Source of the DNA: Syntrophomonadaceae bacterium
Lineage (GTDB): Bacteria; Bacillota; DSM-12270; Thermacetogeniales; Thermacetogeniaceae
Assembly: GCA_012516535.1 (NCBI GenBank)
Contig: JAAYWP010000037.1
Span: 1 to 47,252, forward strand
Direction of reading: 5' to 3'
Length of the DNA stretch: 47,252 nucleotides
Made by a program: the position numbers and the translations under genes. The notes under the pieces are model-generated. The model was not told the DNA's origin. It did no database searches and saw nothing but the letters and a program-made list of their open reading frames with translations. Below, one piece after another: positions 8,754-18,600 of this stretch (position 1 is its first letter; each line of letters begins with the position of its first letter).

Positions 8754-11153
8754 GTGGCACTCTCACCAAGGATTGAGTCGTTTAAGAAAAATCATAAGGT
8801 CAAACATTTTTGGAAGGAGGGTTATGTAGAGCCGGTTTACATTTCAATCTGGCGTTCTCGTATTTTCACCAGAGTATGGAAGGAAACAGAAGGCGAACCG
8901 ACTTCGGTCAGAAAGGCAAAATGTGTTGCAGCCTATCTACGAGAAGTTCCGATCTTTATCAGAGATGACGAAATCATCGTAGGGTTTTATGCCGAAGATC
9001 CTTTAGCTTTGCCAGTTTGTATAGAAGCAGTGGATCAAAGCATTGTCAGAAAAATGATTGCTCAAGGCCATGTGAAAGAAGATGAAATTGAAGAATGGGA
9101 AGAAATTCTCGATTACTGGAAAGACAGGGGAGTCCAAAAATTATTAACCGCTCGTTTGACAGATGAAGAATTAAAAATAGCCTCAGCTGACCATGCATTT
9201 ATGGAAGTTTTGCCTACACAGTATACTTCTCGTTCCCAGGCAGAATATGATCTTCCATTAGGGAAAGGGCTTCTCGGAATTAAAAAGATTTTAGAAGAAA
9301 AATATGCAAATTTAATTGAAGAAAGGGAAGCCTCTGTTGGTGGTACAGAGTATCTTGAAATCAATGACAAGTTGAACGATCTCAAAGCCATGATGATAAC
9401 AATAGATGCAGTTATCGACTGGGCTAATCGTTATGCTGACTTAGCAGAACAGAAGGCTAAGGAAGAGAAGAACGAGCAGAGGAAAAAAGAGCTTCTAGCG
9501 ATAGCTGAAAGGTGCCGTCATGTTCCCGCAAATCCGGCCAGGAACTTTGCTGAAGCAGTGCAAAGCCAGTGGTTCTGCTTCCTTGTTGTACAGATGATTG
9601 AACACTTATCTCATGGTACTTCTGTGAGGATAGACCAGATATTCTGGCCTTGGTATGAAAAAGATGTCCTTATCGACAAGACTTTGTCAAGACAGGAAGC
9701 TCTGGAAATAATGGAAGAGCATATCCTAAAAATTGATGAATTGGGACGCCCGCTGCCAGATGCTTGGAGAAAGAGTATCCAGGGCAATAACTTCCTGGGC
9801 ACTTATACCATTGGCGGGACTAAACCCGATGGTACCGATGCCTGCAATGACTTGACCCTTCTTATCTGTGAAGCGATGGATGAGCTGTGGCTTAACCATC
9901 CTGACTTCAAATTCAGATGGCATCCAGATGCAGATCCAAAATGTGTAGAAAAAGTACTGGACCTGCAGAGAAGAGGTTTGGGACAGCCCTCTATTAAAAA
10001 TGAAAGAGTAACAATTGAAAGCTTACAGAAACACTATGGGTTTACTGAAGAAGAAGCCAGAAGCTGGGCGGTTGTTGGTTGTATTTCTCCTGCACCGACT
10101 CTCAACTGGGGTAGAGCGCGTAGAGATGCTTGGACAGTCTATCCGGCAAAAGTCCTCGAATTAACTCTCTTTAACGGTATTAACCCGACTACTGATGAGG
10201 ATATCGGTATTAAAACAGGTGATGCTACAGAATTTAAGTCTTTTGATGAACTTTTTGAAGCCTACAGAAAACAGTTTGAGTGGGTTATGAAGCTGTCTGC
10301 ACGCATTAAGACAATTGGCGAAGACTGCATGAACAAATTATGTAAGCGGCCATTCCTGTCTACATTATTCAGGCGCTCCATCGAGGCTTGCAGGGATATT
10401 ATGGATGCTCCGGATAAGGGTATGCCATGGGTTAATATACCTGGAGCTGTAGACTCTGTTGATTCATTAATCGCTTTGAAGAAATTAGTATTTGAAGAAA
10501 AGAAATATACCATGGAAGAGGTGCTAAAAGCACTGAAAGCCGACTGGGAAGGCTATGAAGAAATGAGACAGGATTTCATCAATGCTCCCAAATACGGCAA
10601 TAATGATCCCTACGCCGATGAAATCGCCAGAGATACATATAATATGTATGCTGACGAGATGAAAAAAGTAAAAGATATTAATAATCAGGCGCCACAGCCG
10701 TCTGGCCTTATCATCACCTGGATGTTCTCTACAGCAGATAAGGTTGGGGCTTTGCCAAACGGGCGTAAAAAAGGCGACTACCTGACTGATGGTGGCTGCA
10801 GCCCGCATGCTGGCTATGACAAGAACGGGCCTATGGCAGCAATATTATCAGCATCTAAGCTTGACTTCTCAAAGCAAAAGGCACAGATCTTCAACCAGAA
10901 GTTATCACCTTCCTGTGTTGAAGGCGAAGTCGGCATGAAAAAGTTCAATGATTATGTAAAATCAATCATGGATCTGGGCTTGGAAATGGTGCAGTTTAAT
11001 GTAGTGGATGCTGCAACCCTCAGAGATGCCCAAGCCCATCCAGAGAAATACCCGAATCTCGTTGTTAGGATCTCAGGATATAACGCGAACTTTGTAGAAC
11101 TAGACAAATTTGTGCAGGATGCTGTTATTGAACGGACAGAGCATATTCTGTAA
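8754..11153 (+). CDS. Glycyl radical enzyme (pyruvate formate-lyase-like superfamily), substrate unknown; GCIS active-site loop
   Basis: C-terminal glycyl loop VVRISGYNANFVEL (Gly about residue 775, codon 11076-11078) and active-site Cys about residue 443 (codon 10080-10082) in WAVVGCISPAP. GTG start. Confidence 0.92.
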   Translation: MALSPRIESFKKNHKVKHFWKEGYVEPVYISIWRSRIFTRVWKETEGEPTSVRKAKCVAAYLREVPIFIRDDEIIVGFYAEDPLALPVCIEAVDQSIVRKMIAQGHVKEDEIEEWEEILDYWKDRGVQKLLTARLTDEELKIASADHAFMEVLPTQYTSRSQAEYDLPLGKGLLGIKKILEEKYANLIEEREASVGGTEYLEINDKLNDLKAMMITIDAVIDWANRYADLAEQKAKEEKNEQRKKELLAIAERCRHVPANPARNFAEAVQSQWFCFLVVQMIEHLSHGTSVRIDQIFWPWYEKDVLIDKTLSRQEALEIMEEHILKIDELGRPLPDAWRKSIQGNNFLGTYTIGGTKPDGTDACNDLTLLICEAMDELWLNHPDFKFRWHPDADPKCVEKVLDLQRRGLGQPSIKNERVTIESLQKHYGFTEEEARSWAVVGCISPAPTLNWGRARRDAWTVYPAKVLELTLFNGINPTTDEDIGIKTGDATEFKSFDELFEAYRKQFEWVMKLSARIKTIGEDCMNKLCKRPFLSTLFRRSIEACRDIMDAPDKGMPWVNIPGAVDSVDSLIALKKLVFEEKKYTMEEVLKALKADWEGYEEMRQDFINAPKYGNNDPYADEIARDTYNMYADEMKKVKDINNQAPQPSGLIITWMFSTADKVGALPNGRKKGDYLTDGGCSPHAGYDKNGPMAAILSASKLDFSKQKAQIFNQKLSPSCVEGEVGMKKFNDYVKSIMDLGLEMVQFNVVDAATLRDAQAHPEKYPNLVVRISGYNANFVELDKFVQDAVIERTEHIL

Positions 11154-11173
11154 AATACCCCCGAAATACAGCT

Positions 11174-11207
11174 GTAGAGTCTTGGGGAAATATCCCCAAG
11201 ACTCTAC
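11174..11207 (+). other. 15-bp perfect intergenic hairpin without U-tract
   Basis: GTAGAGTCTTGGGGA-AATA-TCCCCAAGACTCTAC between GRE and activase genes. Confidence 0.8.
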
Positions 11208-11255
11208 TAAAAGCTGTAATCGGCTAAAGCTGTCCTGCACAGTGAGGAGGCTATA

Positions 11256-12173
11256 ATGAGTAAACATGGCTTTATTACGAATTTTCAAGACTTTGCGGTC
11301 CACGATGGTTTTGGACTGCGGGTACTATTATTTCTAAAGGGATGCCCTTTAAGGTGTACTTGGTGCCAGAATCCTGAAGCAATATCTACTGAATATGAAC
11401 TTATGTTTCATCCAAAGCTATGCAAAGGTTGTGGCAAATGCCTCGAGGTTTGTGAGGTAAAAGCTATTAACAATGATGGAACGGAAAAAGTTGATAGAAG
11501 CAAGTGTAATAAATGTATGAAATGTACCTATGTTTGCCCGACAGGAGCGTTGGCCCGCAAGGGTAAATGGATATCCTCTGATGAGGTGGTTCAAACTTTT
11601 ATTGATTACAAACCCTTTTTCGATAACTCAGATAAAGGTGGCATTACTTTATCTGGCGGAGAACCTCTTTTTCAGCCAGAGTTTGCAATTGATATACTGC
11701 AGAAATGCCGCGAAAAGGGTATTCATACAGCTATGGAAACATGCGGTTACGCAAATTATTCAGTTGTATCGGAAGTAGTTAAGCATCTGGATCTGTTAAT
11801 GTACGACATTAAACATATGGATGAGATAAAGCATAAAAAGGGAACCGGAGTGTCTAATAAAAAGATACTTGAAAATCTCGCTAATATAAGGCGCGACTTC
11901 CCTGACCTTGAGATATTTATCAGAATTCCGTTAATTCCGGGATTTAATGATGATGAGGAGAATATAACTCAAACTGCGAAATTCTTGGCATCGATCGGTA
12001 TTGATAAGTTAGACATACTGCCTTTTAATTTTTTAGCAGACGCCAAATACAACGCTTTGGGGATAGAATGGAGACATAAGCGAGATGAGCGCCAGGATGA
12101 TGAGCACCTACAAAAATTAGCGGAAAAAGCGAAGTTATATGTGCCTGATGTGACCATCGGTGGATTGCGTTAG
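11256..12173 (+). CDS. Glycyl radical enzyme activating enzyme (radical SAM with 2x4Fe-4S ferredoxin insert)
   Basis: KGCPLRCTWCQNPE (CxxxCxxC), CKGCGKCLEVC and CNKCMKCTYVCPTGA, TLSGGEPLFQ. Confidence 0.93.
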   Translation: MSKHGFITNFQDFAVHDGFGLRVLLFLKGCPLRCTWCQNPEAISTEYELMFHPKLCKGCGKCLEVCEVKAINNDGTEKVDRSKCNKCMKCTYVCPTGALARKGKWISSDEVVQTFIDYKPFFDNSDKGGITLSGGEPLFQPEFAIDILQKCREKGIHTAMETCGYANYSVVSEVVKHLDLLMYDIKHMDEIKHKKGTGVSNKKILENLANIRRDFPDLEIFIRIPLIPGFNDDEENITQTAKFLASIGIDKLDILPFNFLADAKYNALGIEWRHKRDERQDDEHLQKLAEKAKLYVPDVTIGGLR

Positions 12174-12252
12174 CTTTGGGTATAGAAGTTTTGGCCACTC
12201 ACCTATTTAGGCGATACGCAGCTTGTATAGCTATATTAGGAGGCGAATTTCC

Positions 12253-13098
12253 ATGAGGGAAATCAGTACGGAGGTTATTAAAGAAACTGTAAAGGATCTG
12301 TTTATCAAAATTAACTATGACATTGGTGAAGATGTTCTTGCAGCTCTGAAAGAAGGCCTTGAAAAAGAGGAATCGGAAACAGGTCGGGCCATCCTGGAAC
12401 AGATTCTTGAGAATGACAAAATAGCCGCCACAGAACGGATCGCAATGTGTCAAGACACAGGATTTTCTATTATCTTTGTCAAACTGGGCCAAGATGTGCG
12501 TATAACAGGTGGGGATTTCAATGAGGCAATTAATCAGGGAGTTCGTGAAGCGTATCAAGAGGGATATTTAAGAAAATCGGTGGTTGATGACCCGCTCTTT
12601 GATCGTAAGAACACCAAGGATAACACACCTGCGATAATATATGTGGAAATGGTCCCAGGCGACAAAATTCATATAGAGGTTACTGCCAAGGGCGGCGGAA
12701 GCGAAAATATGAGTGCTATGAAGATGCTTACACCCTCGCAGGGTGAACAGGGTGTTCGGGATTTTGTAATAGGCACAGTAAGTAACGCAGGACCTAATCC
12801 CTGCCCGCCAATTATAGTAGGTGTTGGAATCGGTGGAACCATTGAGAAGTGTGCACTGCTCGCTAAAAAAGCCACACTGCGCAAGTTGGGAGAACATAAT
12901 CCAGACCCGCGTTATGCCCAATTAGAAAAGGATTTGCTGGAGGAAATAAACAAACTGGGGATCGGCCCTGGTGGCCTTGGGGGGAGAGTAACCGCACTAG
13001 CGGTCAACATAGAACATTTCCCGGCTCACATTGCTTCTTTGCCTGTTGTAGTAAATATTTGCTGTCACGCCGCTCGGCATGGCGAAGCAGTGATATGA
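12253..13098 (+). CDS. Class I fumarate hydratase / tartrate dehydratase-type, alpha subunit
   Basis: AMCQDTGFSIIFVKLG, KGGGSENMSAMKMLTPSQG, CPPIIVGVGIGGT. AGGAGG RBS precedes ATG 12253 (the track ORF extends to 12223). Confidence 0.88.
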   Translation: MREISTEVIKETVKDLFIKINYDIGEDVLAALKEGLEKEESETGRAILEQILENDKIAATERIAMCQDTGFSIIFVKLGQDVRITGGDFNEAINQGVREAYQEGYLRKSVVDDPLFDRKNTKDNTPAIIYVEMVPGDKIHIEVTAKGGGSENMSAMKMLTPSQGEQGVRDFVIGTVSNAGPNPCPPIIVGVGIGGTIEKCALLAKKATLRKLGEHNPDPRYAQLEKDLLEEINKLGIGPGGLGGRVTALAVNIEHFPAHIASLPVVVNICCHAARHGEAVI

Positions 13099-13112
13099 GG
13101 GGAGGGAGCAAT

Positions 13113-13670
13113 ATGACAAAACAATATAAAAAAATAACTACACCATTAACTGATGAAGTGGTAAAGAGCCTGAAGGCGGGAGATAATGTTCTGATCAGCG
13201 GTGAAGTTTATACGGCACGTGATGCTGCACATAAAAGGTTTATTAGCTGTATTAAGGAAGGAAAAGAACTGCCCATCGACTTAAACGGCAAGGTTATTTA
13301 TTATGTAGGCCCAGCACCAGCTAAGCCAGGTTATGTATGTGGTTCTGCAGGCCCCACAACCAGTGGGCGTATGGATAGCAACACACCACCGCTGTTGGAT
13401 AGAGGACTAAAAGGAATGATCGGCAAGGGTCTGCGTTCTCCTGAAGTGGTAGAGTCCATGAAAAAGAATAAAGCTGTCTATTTTGCTGCAACCGGTGGAG
13501 CTGCTGCCTTGATAGCGAAAAGTATTAAAAAAGTAGAGTTGGTCGCTTACGAGGATCTGGGAACAGAAGCAGTGCGGAAAATGGTAGTGGAAGATCTCCC
13601 GGTAACAGTTGTAATAGACTCTGAAGGCAACAATCTTTATGAAACCGGTCCTGTTAAATATAAAAGATAA
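13113..13670 (+). CDS. Class I fumarate hydratase / tartrate dehydratase-type, beta subunit
   Basis: KAGDNVLISGEVYTARDAAHKR, YVGPAPAKPGYVCGSAGPTTSGRMD. GGAGGGAG RBS precedes ATG 13113. Confidence 0.88.
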   Translation: MTKQYKKITTPLTDEVVKSLKAGDNVLISGEVYTARDAAHKRFISCIKEGKELPIDLNGKVIYYVGPAPAKPGYVCGSAGPTTSGRMDSNTPPLLDRGLKGMIGKGLRSPEVVESMKKNKAVYFAATGGAAALIAKSIKKVELVAYEDLGTEAVRKMVVEDLPVTVVIDSEGNNLYETGPVKYKR

Positions 13671-13832
13671 TTTAATATTGGATATATAAAACTGAGAAGT
13701 ATAAACTCTTTCAGTAACTGTTGTTAAGCGATTGCTATGCAGTCTATTTGGAACGCTGAAACTATGGTCAAATACAGTGTGTTTAATTATTGAAATCAAA
13801 TAAAAACTCTTTGATGAGGAGGATAATGAAGA

Positions 13833-15167
13833 ATGCCTTCTAATGATGAGCGTCTATCCAAAGCAAATAAACCAGCAGAGGATGCCTTGAAACTCCATCC
13901 ATTTTACCGTGGTAAAATGCAAACATTGCCACGATGTGCAGTTAGAAGTATGGACGACTTTGCTATCTGGTATACACCTGGAGTTGCTGCACCTTGTAAG
14001 GAGATCAATAAAAATAAGGATCTTGTTTATGACTATACCTGTAAGTGGAATACAGTGGCTGTTATTTCTGATGGTACTAGAGTATTGGGCCTGGGAGATA
14101 TTGGCCCGGAAGCCGCTATGCCTGTTATGGAAGGTAAGGCCCTGCTCTTCAAATATCTGGGCGGTGTAGATGCTGTGCCAATTTGTCTGGATACCAAGGA
14201 TCCGGACGAGTTTATTCAGACGGTGAAATATCTTCAGCCTTCCTTTGGCGGTGTTAATCTGGAGGACATTTCTTCCCCTAAATGCTTTTATATCCTTGAG
14301 CGTCTGCGCAATGAGATGGAAATACCTGTCTGGCATGATGACCAGCAAGGAACAGCAGCAGTTACTTTAGCTGGTTTGATTAATGCCCTTAAACAAGTCG
14401 GCAAAAAATTGGATGAAGTTAAAATAGCTATGATCGGAGCAGGAGCTGCTAACATTCGTATTGCAAAAGTGTTGATTAAAGCTGGCGTTACTCCAGGTAA
14501 CATATATATGACTGATGTTAACGGAATCCTCAATCCTGAGCGCACCGACTTAAAAGATAATAAAGAGACTTGGGAGTTATGTACAATAACTAACGCTGAA
14601 GGCCGTACAGGTGGGAATGCAGAAGCGATTAAGGGAACAGATGTGGTTATCGCGTTATCTGCACCAGGTCCGGGTATTATCAAAAAGGAATGGATAAGTA
14701 CTATGGCTGACGAAGCCGTTGTCTTCGCTTGCGCTAATCCTATTCCAGAAATCTGGCCATGGGAAGCCAAAGAAGCCGGAGCCAGGATTGTAGTCACTGG
14801 ACGCTCCGACTTCCCCAACCAGGTTAATAATTCTCTGGGTTTCCCTGCTATCTTCCGTGGTGCCCTGGATGTCAGAGCGAAAACCATCACCGATGAGATG
14901 TGCATAGCTGCTGCTTATGCATTAGCTAATTTCGCAGAAGAAAAAGGATTGCTTAAAGATGATTACCTCTTACCGACAATGGAAGATTGGGAAGCCTTCC
15001 CCATGGAGGCGGCTGCTGTTGGAGTAAAAGCAGTTGAGCAGGGAGTGGCGAGGATTGAACGAAGTTATGACGAGTTATACAATATGGCGTTAAATTCTAT
15101 TAAAGAGGCTCAAGAGATGACTCGATTATTAATGAGAGAAGGGCATATAGCAAAGGCACCGAAATAA
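13833..15167 (+). CDS. NAD(P)-dependent malic enzyme
   Basis: [73 protein letters not shown]. Confidence 0.92.
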   Translation: MPSNDERLSKANKPAEDALKLHPFYRGKMQTLPRCAVRSMDDFAIWYTPGVAAPCKEINKNKDLVYDYTCKWNTVAVISDGTRVLGLGDIGPEAAMPVMEGKALLFKYLGGVDAVPICLDTKDPDEFIQTVKYLQPSFGGVNLEDISSPKCFYILERLRNEMEIPVWHDDQQGTAAVTLAGLINALKQVGKKLDEVKIAMIGAGAANIRIAKVLIKAGVTPGNIYMTDVNGILNPERTDLKDNKETWELCTITNAEGRTGGNAEAIKGTDVVIALSAPGPGIIKKEWISTMADEAVVFACANPIPEIWPWEAKEAGARIVVTGRSDFPNQVNNSLGFPAIFRGALDVRAKTITDEMCIAAAYALANFAEEKGLLKDDYLLPTMEDWEAFPMEAAAVGVKAVEQGVARIERSYDELYNMALNSIKEAQEMTRLLMREGHIAKAPK

Positions 15168-15285
15168 GTAGAGCTCTTACATACGCTACATAAAATAATG
15201 GATCATTGAAAGGAAAATGTGTCACAATAATGGTCAATATAAGAAACAAAGAAGTTTTTTATAATCTAATTTGAATAGTATGTAA

Positions 15286-15327
15286 GCGTCGAAAACAGTG
15301 ATTTAAACTGTTTTCGACGCATTTTTG
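15286..15327 (+). terminator. Rho-independent terminator ending the GRE-malic enzyme operon
   Basis: GCGTCGAAAACAGT-GATTTAA-ACTGTTTTCGACGC followed by ATTTTTG. Confidence 0.85.
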
Positions 15328-15447
15328 TTTGCATTTGGGCTGTTTCGTTCAATAGGAATGGGTAAATTTTAAAAATCTTTCTTAATTGGAGATTGTCTAA
15401 ATATAACAGCTGCAATTAAGTCAGTTAATTGTTATTGTTTCATTAGA

Positions 15448-15463
15448 TGTTTCATCTAAAACA
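15448..15463. promoter_or_regulatory. Candidate activator site
   Basis: TGTTTC-ATCT-AAAACA, matches TGTTTY-N4-RAAACA. Confidence 0.55.
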
Positions 15464-15477
15464 GTATTATACAAAAT

Positions 15478-15493
15478 AGTTTTAAACGAAACA
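15478..15493. promoter_or_regulatory. Candidate activator site (one mismatch)
   Basis: AGTTTT-AAAC-GAAACA, 30 bp centre-to-centre from the previous site. Confidence 0.5.
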
Positions 15494-15556
15494 GTTGTTT
15501 ATCACAGGTTTGCTTAGTTTTGTGCTAAATTCCCGAAATAAACGTGTTTAGAGGAA

Positions 15557-15573
15557 TGGCACGGTATTTGCGT
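15557..15573 (+). promoter_or_regulatory. Sigma54 (-24/-12) promoter of the amidohydrolase operon
   Basis: TGGCACGGTATTTGCGT: near-perfect consensus; GG (15558-15559) and GC (15570-15571) at 12-nt spacing. Confidence 0.9.
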
Positions 15574-15733
15574 ATTAAATATTGTGAAAAAATTCATCAC
15601 GATGAGAAGATATGCAAGCTTCTAATGAAATGGCCCTAAGGATTTGGGTGAAAGGTTGTTGAAGGGGGTGCTTAATAGTAGTTATTGCTTCTTTACGCAG
15701 CTAATACCAGTAAAAAAGTAAGGAGGTTATGCC

Positions 15734-17173
15734 ATGAAGTATGATCTAGTAATCAAAAATGGGATTGTATGCACTGAAAAAGGCATGTTCCACGGTGGTT
15801 TGGCTATTAAAGATGGTATTATTCAATCCTATGTTATTGATGCGGATCTGACGAAAGCAGAGAGGTACTATGATGCAAAGGGAAACCTTATTTTCCCTGG
15901 TGTTGTGGAATGCCATGCACATTTAGGTAACCGCACGCGGACAAATGAGAGTGTGAACGAAGACCTCTATACAGAAACAAGAGCTGCTGCTCAAGGTGGT
16001 ATTACTACATGCAATTCAACAACTCTAAAAGGTACTTTGCCTCTACATACTTATTACGAACTTGCACAAGAAAATATCGCAAATATATATACCAATTTTA
16101 AGTTCACTGTAGCCCCCGCTAGTGATGCTCAATTTGCGGAAATGGAGGATCTGGTAAAAACCGGTGGCCCATGTGCGTTTAAGTTATATTTGGGCTATAG
16201 AGGCGAGAGCGCAAGAATGTTTGGCATGGATGAAACCGGCTTTGACACCGGAAAAATGTATTGGGCATTTTCACAGATTGCCAAAATCGGGCCTCCTGCT
16301 TTTGCCATAATCCATGCTGAGGACCCCAGTATATTCGAACTAGTGACAGCAGAAGTAAAAAAAGAGCTAAAGGAAAAACCAACTGACAATTTAATTGCTG
16401 CTTACAACAAAGCAAGACCTAGCCTTTGTGAAGTAGTTGATATTTGCAAAGCTGCCATAATTGCCAATGAGGTTGGATGCCCCCTTTATATAGCACATAT
16501 CTCCGCAAAAGAATCCGTAGATCAAGTCGCTTACTTCCTAAAACGCGGTTTTGATATAACTGTTGAAACATGTCTCCACTATTTACTGCTTTCTTGTGAT
16601 GATGATGTCTTTGTTAATAATGAGGATTACTGCAAATTTGCAAAAGTTAACCCGCCTATCCGTGGAGACGCAGATAGAGAAAGATTATGGCAGGCTATCA
16701 GAGAAGGAATCATCACTTGCGTCGGAACAGACAGTGTTGCTTACACAAGAAAACAAAAACTGGAGCCGGATTTCTGGGATACTATTTGCGGATGTGGAGA
16801 TGCCTATTATTGCTTGCTGCCATTGATGTTCAGTGAAGGAGTTAACAAAAATAGGATCTCACTCGATACGCTAAGAAAAATACTGTGCGAAAACCCAGCA
16901 AAAAGATATGGGATCTATCCTCAGAAAGGTACATTAAACATAGGATCAGATGCTGATATCACGATCATTGATCCGAACAAAGAAATGGTAATCGACTATC
17001 AGGAGAGTGAAAGCTCAAACGAATTCAGTCTCTATCAGGGTTGGAAAGTCAAGGGTGTTCCTGTAGCTACATTTGTCAATGGTTATTTGGTAGCGGAAAA
17101 CATGAAGATTGTTGATGAAACACCACATGGCAAACTAGTTCATCATAACCTTAAGACCTCTAAAATCGTTTAA
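15734..17173 (+). CDS. Dihydropyrimidinase/hydantoinase/allantoinase-like cyclic amidohydrolase
   Basis: VVECHAHLG (HxH), GGITTCNSTTLKG, FKLYLGYRG (carboxylated-Lys motif), YIAHISAKES, GTDSVAYT. Confidence 0.85.
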   Translation: MKYDLVIKNGIVCTEKGMFHGGLAIKDGIIQSYVIDADLTKAERYYDAKGNLIFPGVVECHAHLGNRTRTNESVNEDLYTETRAAAQGGITTCNSTTLKGTLPLHTYYELAQENIANIYTNFKFTVAPASDAQFAEMEDLVKTGGPCAFKLYLGYRGESARMFGMDETGFDTGKMYWAFSQIAKIGPPAFAIIHAEDPSIFELVTAEVKKELKEKPTDNLIAAYNKARPSLCEVVDICKAAIIANEVGCPLYIAHISAKESVDQVAYFLKRGFDITVETCLHYLLLSCDDDVFVNNEDYCKFAKVNPPIRGDADRERLWQAIREGIITCVGTDSVAYTRKQKLEPDFWDTICGCGDAYYCLLPLMFSEGVNKNRISLDTLRKILCENPAKRYGIYPQKGTLNIGSDADITIIDPNKEMVIDYQESESSNEFSLYQGWKVKGVPVATFVNGYLVAENMKIVDETPHGKLVHHNLKTSKIV

Positions 17174-17184
17174 TAGCAAAAAAA

Positions 17185-17209
17185 CCCGGCTAAACAAAGT
17201 TTAGCCGGG
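17185..17209. other. Hairpin CCCGGCTAAAC-AAA-GTTTAGCCGGG
   Basis: 11-bp perfect stem 12 nt after the amidohydrolase stop. No U-tract on plus; the minus-strand reading has T7 after the stem. Confidence 0.75.
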
Positions 17210-17387
17210 GCTACATAGTAAATAGGAATGATGTCTCTGTACCATCACTTGAATGTTTGTTGTTCGGAAGTGCTCATTAGTAACAATCGTCTCAAAACTA
17301 AATTGTACCATTTAATTACTGAAAATGCAATTCCGCATTATTGCTGATTCCTGAAATTAATCAGAGCTCGACAGGAGGGAAGAGCGA

Positions 17388-18464
17388 ATGTCTACTGGTT
17401 TTCCGAAATTTGTTGTCTCCGGTAATAGCTACCAAAAAGGGGTTATGTACGGAGAGCAAGCTAAAGATAGAATTGAAAAAAGCGTTGCTTTTTACAATTC
17501 AACATTTAAAAAACGGAATATCAGTGATGAGATGTTAGCCAAACTGGTAGAGAAATTTAGAAAGATTATTGAAAGGGAGTACCCTGAACAGTATCAACAA
17601 ATAAAGGGTATTGCTGAAGGAAGCGGCATTCCTGTTGAACAGATAATCGCCCTCAATTGCAGGAGCGAAATATTACAAACTGCCAGGTTGATGGCTCCGG
17701 AATGTACAGTTTTTGCTGCGATGCCTGAAGCCACTGCGAACGGACACGCCTACTGCGGCCAGAACTGGGACTGGTATCCGGAATGTGCGGAATTTGCCAT
17801 CGTTCTGGAAGCACAAAATGATGATGGTCCAGATTGCCTCATCTTCGTAGAGGCAGGAATGCTGTGCAGAAATGGTATGAACAGCGTAGGTATCGGTGTT
17901 TGTGGCAACGGGCTGACTGCCAAAGGGGATGCACAACAGGAGGGTATACCTATTCCCCTTGTACGCCGCAGCATCCTCGAGAGCAAATCTTATGGCTATG
18001 CCGTTGAAATATTATTATGCTCTCAGAGGGCTTCTTCTGCCAATTACATTTTAGCCGATAAAGCAGGGGTTGCAATTAATTTTGAGCTGACACCGAATGA
18101 TTTCTTCCAAATGTACCCGGAAAATGGAATCCTTGCACATGCTAATCATTTTATCGCTGGCAGGGGTTTTGTAGAAGATGTTTTTGTCAAAGTATTCCCC
18201 GATTCTGTCTATCGATACCTAAGAGCTAAAGAAATTCTAAATGCGGCAGCCCCCAAAATCACTCTTGATGATATTAAAGCAATGTTTTCAGATCATTTTG
18301 GATATCCAAGGTCTATCTGCAGGCACTTTGAGGAAAAAGGCGGAGTTGGCCAGTATGAAACAGTTGCTTCCATTATCATGGATTTAACAGCAGGCATTCT
18401 GTACGTCAGCAATGGCCCACCCTGTGAGAATGAATATCATGAATATACATTCTCTAAAAAGTAA
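17388..18464 (+). CDS. Peptidase C45 / acyl-CoA:6-aminopenicillanate acyltransferase-like Ntn amidohydrolase
   Basis: PECTVFAAMPEATANGHAYCGQNWDWYPE (candidate autoprocessing Cys followed by GxNWDW) and VNFEL/ANHF-type motifs. Confidence 0.8.
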   Translation: MSTGFPKFVVSGNSYQKGVMYGEQAKDRIEKSVAFYNSTFKKRNISDEMLAKLVEKFRKIIEREYPEQYQQIKGIAEGSGIPVEQIIALNCRSEILQTARLMAPECTVFAAMPEATANGHAYCGQNWDWYPECAEFAIVLEAQNDDGPDCLIFVEAGMLCRNGMNSVGIGVCGNGLTAKGDAQQEGIPIPLVRRSILESKSYGYAVEILLCSQRASSANYILADKAGVAINFELTPNDFFQMYPENGILAHANHFIAGRGFVEDVFVKVFPDSVYRYLRAKEILNAAAPKITLDDIKAMFSDHFGYPRSICRHFEEKGGVGQYETVASIIMDLTAGILYVSNGPPCENEYHEYTFSKK

Positions 18465-18600
18465 ACAGTTGCGTAACATCAATATCGGATCAGATCTGAA
18501 TGGCTGTTAGATAATGATTTAGCACAGCTCAGATAGTTATTAAGCTATATGGTCTTGAAAATTGTTATAAAAGCAAAAGGAAAAGAACAGGAGGATAGAA

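Noticed and set aside
8754-12173. Classic pyruvate formate-lyase with PFL activase
   Set aside because: The active site lacks the PFL Cys-Cys pair (GCIS, single Cys), and the activase has the extra 2x4Fe-4S domain typical of non-PFL GREs.
17185-17209. Plus-strand rho-independent terminator after the amidohydrolase
   Set aside because: There is no U-tract on the plus strand; the A-run precedes the stem. I kept it as an intercistronic hairpin.
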